Part shown: piece after piece, positions 60,417 through 64,000 of the stretch
How the letters are laid out: each line of letters opens with the position of its first letter
Numbering within the stretch: the stretch's first letter is position 1
NCBI GenBank assembly: GCA_036563245.1
Contig: DATCMU010000053.1
Span: 1-64,000, forward strand
Direction of reading: 5' to 3'
Origin: DATCMU01 sp036563245
GTDB taxonomy: Bacteria; Pseudomonadota; Alphaproteobacteria; Rhizobiales; Devosiaceae
DNA length: 64,000 bases
Translations under genes and position numbers: made by a program
The notes under the pieces: generated by a model
What the model saw: the letters and a program-made list of their open reading frames with translations, nothing else
Databases searched by the model: none
Told to the model about the DNA's origin: nothing

Positions 60417-63400
60417 ATGCGCATTGAGCGTCGTTTCACCAAGCCGGGCCAGTCGGCCTATGAAGGCATCGAATTTCGCACGACCACGAGCGAAATCCGC
60501 AATCCGGACGGCTCTGTCGTCTTCAAGCTCGAGAATATCGCCGTGCCGGCCGCCTGGAGCCAGGTTGCGGCGGATATCATCGCGCAGAAATATTTCCGCA
60601 AGGCAGGCGTCGCCAGGGCGCTGAAACGCGTCGAGGAGAACGGCGTTCCCTCCTGGCTTTGGCGGTCCGTGCCCGACGACAAGGCCCTCGCCAGGCTGCC
60701 CGAGGACGAGCGGTACGGTTCCGAGGTGGATGCGCGGCAGGTCTTCGACCGGCTGGCCGGCACATGGACCTATTGGGGCTGGAAGGGCGGCTATTTCCAG
60801 AGCGAGGAAGACGCACGCACGTTCTTCGACGAATTGTGCTTCATGCTGGCAACCCAGCGCGTGGCGCCCAATTCGCCGCAATGGTTCAATACCGGCCTGC
60901 ACTGGGCCTATGGCATCGACGGCCCCGGACAGGGCCATTTCTATGTCGACCCCTTCACCCACAAGCTCACCCGCTCGGCCTCGTCCTACGAGCATCCCCA
61001 GCCCCATGCCTGCTTCATCCAGGGTATCGAGGACGATCTGGTCAATGAAGGCGGCATCATGGACCTGTGGGTGCGCGAGGCGCGCCTGTTCAAATACGGC
61101 TCGGGCACCGGCTCGAACTTCTCCCGGCTGCGCGGCGAAGGCGAAAGGCTTTCGGGCGGCGGGCGGTCGTCGGGCCTGATGAGTTTCCTCAAGATCGGCG
61201 ACCGCGCGGCGGGCGCGATCAAGTCTGGCGGCACCACCCGGCGCGCCGCCAAGATGGTGGTGGTCGATATCGATCACCCCGATATCGAGCAGTACATCAA
61301 CTGGAAGGTGAAGGAGGAGCAGAAGGTTGCCGCCCTCGTCACCGGTTCCAAGATCGTCTCCAGGCACCTCAAGGCCATCATGAAGGCCTGCGTGAACTGC
61401 GAAGGGCGCGGCGGGGACTGCTTCGACGTCAACAAGAACCCTGCGCTCAAGCGCGAGGCGAAGGCTGCCAAGAAGGCCCTGGTGCCGGAAAACTACATTC
61501 AGCGCGTCATTCAGTTTGCGCGGCAGGGTTACACCGACCTCGATTTCCCGGTCTACAATACCGATTGGGATTCAGAGGCTTATCTGACCGTCTCAGGGCA
61601 GAACTCGAACAACTCGGTGCGCGTGACCGACGAATTTCTCAACGCGGTTGAGACGGACGAGGACTGGGACCTGATCGGGCGGATCAGCGGCAAGCCGGTC
61701 AAGACCGTCAAGGCCCGCGAGCTTTGGGAACAGGTCGGCTATGCGGCGTGGGCGAGCGCGGATCCCGGCATCCAGTATCACACCACCATCAACGACTGGC
61801 ATACCTGCCCGGCGGCGGGGCCGATCAACGCGTCCAATCCGTGCTCGGAATACATGTTCCTTGACGACACGGCCTGCAACCTCGCCTCGATCAACCTGCT
61901 GCCCTATCGCCAGAAGGACGGCATGTTCGATGTCGCCGCCTTCGAGCACACCACCCGGTTGTGGACCATCGTGCTCGAAATCTCGGTGATGATGGCGCAG
62001 TTCCCCTCACGGGCCATCGCCGAGCTCAGCTACAAGTATCGCACGCTGGGGCTTGGCTATGCCAATATCGGCGGCCTGCTGATGACCTCGGGCATCCCCT
62101 ATGACAGCGAGGAAGGCCGGGCGATCGCCGGCGCCATAACCGCGGTGATGACGGGCGTGTGCTACGCCACTTCGGCGGAAATGGCCTCTGAACTCGGCGC
62201 GTTCCCGGACTACAAGCGCAACGCGAAGCACATGCTGCGCGTGATCCGCAACCATCGCAACGCCGCGCATGGCCACGCGACCGGCTATGAGGACGTGCAT
62301 ATCGCGCCGGTGCCGCTCGATCACGAGCATTGCCCGGACGCCGAACTTGTCGAGCGGGCCAAGCTGGCCTGGGACAGGGCGCTGGAACTGGGCGAAGAGC
62401 ATGGCTATCGCAATGCCCAGGTCTCGGTAATCGCGCCGACCGGCACCATCGGTCTGGTGATGGACTGCGATACCACGGGCATCGAGCCGGACTTCGCGCT
62501 GGTCAAGTTCAAGAAGCTGGCCGGTGGCGGCTACTTCAAGATCATCAACCGGGCGGTGCCACCTGCCCTCAAGACCCTTGGCTATACCGACGCGCAGATC
62601 GAGGATATCCGCCTCTATGCCGTGGGCCGGGCCACGCTGGAAGGCGCACCGGGCGTCAACCACGACACGCTCAAGGCGCGCGGCTTCACCGCCGAGGTGA
62701 TCGAGAAGGTCGAGGTCGCCCTGGCGACAGCGTTCGACATCAAGTTCGTGTTCAACAAGTGGACGCTGGGCGAAGCCTTCTGCGCCGATGCGCTGGGGCT
62801 GACCGCTGGGCAACTGGCCGATCCCGAACTCGATATCCTCACCGAGATCGGTTTCACCAGGTCCGAGATCGAGAAGGCCAACCTTTACGTGTGCGGCACG
62901 ATGACCGTGGAAGGCGCGCCCCACCTCAGGGACGAGCACCTGCCGGTGTTCGACTGCGCCAACCCGTGCGGCAAGATCGGCAAGCGCTATCTCAACGTGG
63001 AAAGCCATATCCGCATGATGGCGGCGGCGCAGCCGTTCATTTCGGGGGCGATTTCCAAGACCATCAACATGCCGAACGACGCCACCGTCGAGGATTGCAA
63101 GAACGCCTACATGCTGTCCTGGCGGCTGGGGCTCAAGGCCAACGCGCTTTATCGTGACGGCTCCAAGTTGTCGCAGCCGCTCAACGCCTCCATTCTCGCC
63201 GATGACGACGAGGATGCCGACGATCTGGCCGAGGAACTGGCGGCCAAGCCGCTCGCCGAGCGGGCGCAGGCGGTTGCCGAGCGTATCGTGGAGCGCGTGG
63301 TGGAGCGCGTGCGCGAACGCGAGAAGATGCCGGATCGCCGCAAGGGCTACACCCAGAAGGCGATCGTGGGCGGCCACAAGGTCTATTTGCGCACCGGCGA

Positions 63401-64000
63401 ATACGAGGACGGGCGCCTGGGCGAGATCTTCATCGACATGCACAAGGAAGGCGCGGCCTTCCGGGCGATGATGAACAATTTCGCCATCGCGGTGTCGCTC
63501 GGGCTGCAATATGGCGTGCCGCTGGATGAATATGTCGAGGCGTTCACCTTCACCCGGTTCGAACCGGCCGGCATGGTGATGGGCAACGAGGCGATCAAGA
63601 ACGCCACATCGATCCTCGACTACATCTTCCGCGAACTGGCGATTTCCTATCTCGACCGGGCGGATCTCGCCCACGTACCGCCGGAAAAGCTGACCAATAC
63701 GGGGCTGTCGGAAGGCGTGAAGGAAGAGAAGTCGACCCGTGGCTCCGGTCCGGTTCCCGCCGATCGCTACGTGTCCAAGGGCCTGACGCGCGGGCGGGTG
63801 AAGGACAAGACGCTGATGCTCGTCTCCCCCGGCGAGGGTCCGGTGACCAACCCGGTCAAGGCGCTGCACGCGCAGACGGTGACGGCGCTCAAGTCCGGCA
63901 CCGCCCTCAAGGCCGAGCCGCAGGCGACCGCCGAGACCCTGTTGCAGCCCGAGGCCGAGACGGACCACCACCACACCCCGGATGCCGGGATGCTGAGGGC
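60417..64000 (+). CDS. nrdJ: Cobalamin-dependent (class II) ribonucleoside-diphosphate reductase (3' end outside window)
   Basis: Makes deoxyribonucleotides with adenosylcobalamin as radical source, independent of oxygen. The frame is open from ATG 60417 to the window edge (1,194 codons). Key residues: redox Cys199 (PHACFIQG), catalytic Asn474-Pro-Cys476-Ser-Glu478 (NPCSEYMF) and the second redox Cys487 (TACNLASIN). YGSGTGSNFSRLRGEGE and IAPTGTIGLVMDCDTTGIEPD are family blocks. The visible C-terminal part has a linker rich in Lys/Thr/Pro, and the final zinc-type Cys tail expected for this family lies beyond the edge. No RBS better than GGA precedes the ATG. Typical sole or main RNR of sphingomonads. 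Confidence 0.95.
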   Translation, partial: MRIERRFTKPGQSAYEGIEFRTTTSEIRNPDGSVVFKLENIAVPAAWSQVAADIIAQKYFRKAGVARALKRVEENGVPSWLWRSVPDDKALARLPEDERYGSEVDARQVFDRLAGTWTYWGWKGGYFQSEEDARTFFDELCFMLATQRVAPNSPQWFNTGLHWAYGIDGPGQGHFYVDPFTHKLTRSASSYEHPQPHACFIQGIEDDLVNEGGIMDLWVREARLFKYGSGTGSNFSRLRGEGERLSGGGRSSGLMSFLKIGDRAAGAIKSGGTTRRAAKMVVVDIDHPDIEQYINWKVKEEQKVAALVTGSKIVSRHLKAIMKACVNCEGRGGDCFDVNKNPALKREAKAAKKALVPENYIQRVIQFARQGYTDLDFPVYNTDWDSEAYLTVSGQNSNNSVRVTDEFLNAVETDEDWDLIGRISGKPVKTVKARELWEQVGYAAWASADPGIQYHTTINDWHTCPAAGPINASNPCSEYMFLDDTACNLASINLLPYRQKDGMFDVAAFEHTTRLWTIVLEISVMMAQFPSRAIAELSYKYRTLGLGYANIGGLLMTSGIPYDSEEGRAIAGAITAVMTGVCYATSAEMASELGAFPDYKRNAKHMLRVIRNHRNAAHGHATGYEDVHIAPVPLDHEHCPDAELVERAKLAWDRALELGEEHGYRNAQVSVIAPTGTIGLVMDCDTTGIEPDFALVKFKKLAGGGYFKIINRAVPPALKTLGYTDAQIEDIRLYAVGRATLEGAPGVNHDTLKARGFTAEVIEKVEVALATAFDIKFVFNKWTLGEAFCADALGLTAGQLADPELDILTEIGFTRSEIEKANLYVCGTMTVEGAPHLRDEHLPVFDCANPCGKIGKRYLNVESHIRMMAAAQPFISGAISKTINMPNDATVEDCKNAYMLSWRLGLKANALYRDGSKLSQPLNASILADDDEDADDLAEELAAKPLAERAQAVAERIVERVVERVREREKMPDRRKGYTQKAIVGGHKVYLRTGEYEDGRLGEIFIDMHKEGAAFRAMMNNFAIAVSLGLQYGVPLDEYVEAFTFTRFEPAGMVMGNEAIKNATSILDYIFRELAISYLDRADLAHVPPEKLTNTGLSEGVKEEKSTRGSGPVPADRYVSKGLTRGRVKDKTLMLVSPGEGPVTNPVKALHAQTVTALKSGTALKAEPQATAETLLQPEAETDHHHTPDAGMLR

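Noticed and set aside
60032..60427. 131-codon plus-strand and 97-codon minus-strand frames before nrdJ
   Set aside because: No RBS-supported start, no recognisable motif, random-looking composition; the plus frame runs into the nrdJ start in another phase.
62007..63974. 655-codon minus-strand open frame opposite nrdJ
   Set aside because: Antisense to nrdJ, whose catalytic residues are intact; His/Gly/Leu-rich shadow composition.

Overview
The window is GC-rich DNA from an alphaproteobacterium, most likely a sphingomonad (Novosphingobium-like). The basis is gene content and order: an alphaproteobacterial nuoABCDE block, a NuoE with a C-terminal helix-hairpin-helix extension, an NDUFA12 homologue, a SUF operon with sufT and sufA, the order aroQ-accB-accC-aat-DUF2155-NDUFA12, a cobalamin-dependent class II ribonucleotide reductase, and Omp25/31-like small barrels. 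The genus is inference. Nearly everything is chromosomal housekeeping DNA. I see no insertion sequence, prophage, CRISPR array or integrase.

Layout. 1-3.7 kb: start of the complex I operon on the minus strand (nuoA to nuoE; nuoE leaves the window). 3.9-6.7 kb: four tandem small secreted proteins that look like paralogous 8-stranded outer-membrane barrels. 6.9-7.2 kb: tRNA-Asp and tRNA-Val. 7.4-12.7 kb: proteostasis block hup, lon, clpX, clpP. Its usual partner tig lies at 16.7-18.1 kb, separated by a cytochrome P450, a CPBP-like membrane protein and the NAD(P)HX repair enzyme. 18.1-20.9 kb: tRNA-Leu, then glnB-glnA behind a convincing sigma-54 promoter. 20.9-26.7 kb: a small unrecognised ORF, a secreted protein, parE, a DEAD-box helicase and a GGDEF protein.

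26.7-34.6 kb: a long minus-strand SUF operon (cysteine desulfurase, sufB, cupin, sufC, sufD, sufS, sufT, VOC protein, sufA). Several genes overlap by 4 bases. A sigma-70-type promoter is followed at once by two identical 10-bp palindromes 21 bp apart that flank an Irr-box-like element. 34.6-43.2 kb: hydrolase, tyrS, a large AsmA-like protein, a one-cysteine peroxiredoxin, an M23 peptidase and a methyltransferase. 43.2-51.3 kb: prfB with a complete programmed +1 frameshift site, the cell-wall genes mrcA and amiC, and divergent rne with a long leader. 51.4-59.6 kb: WYL regulator, aminotransferase, BepA-like protease, DsbA-like protein, aroQ-accB-accC-aat, DUF2155 and NDUFA12. 60.4-64.0 kb: nrdJ, which leaves the window, behind an 825-base gene-free region holding a 12-bp perfect inverted repeat and a probable leader of about 340 nt.

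I found no clearly new multi-gene system. The best leads are the operator array and embedded cupin of the SUF operon, the four tandem barrels, the P450/membrane-protein pair inside the clp-tig neighbourhood, a 56-codon ORF with a good ribosome binding site, the histidine tail of trigger factor and the long nrdJ leader.
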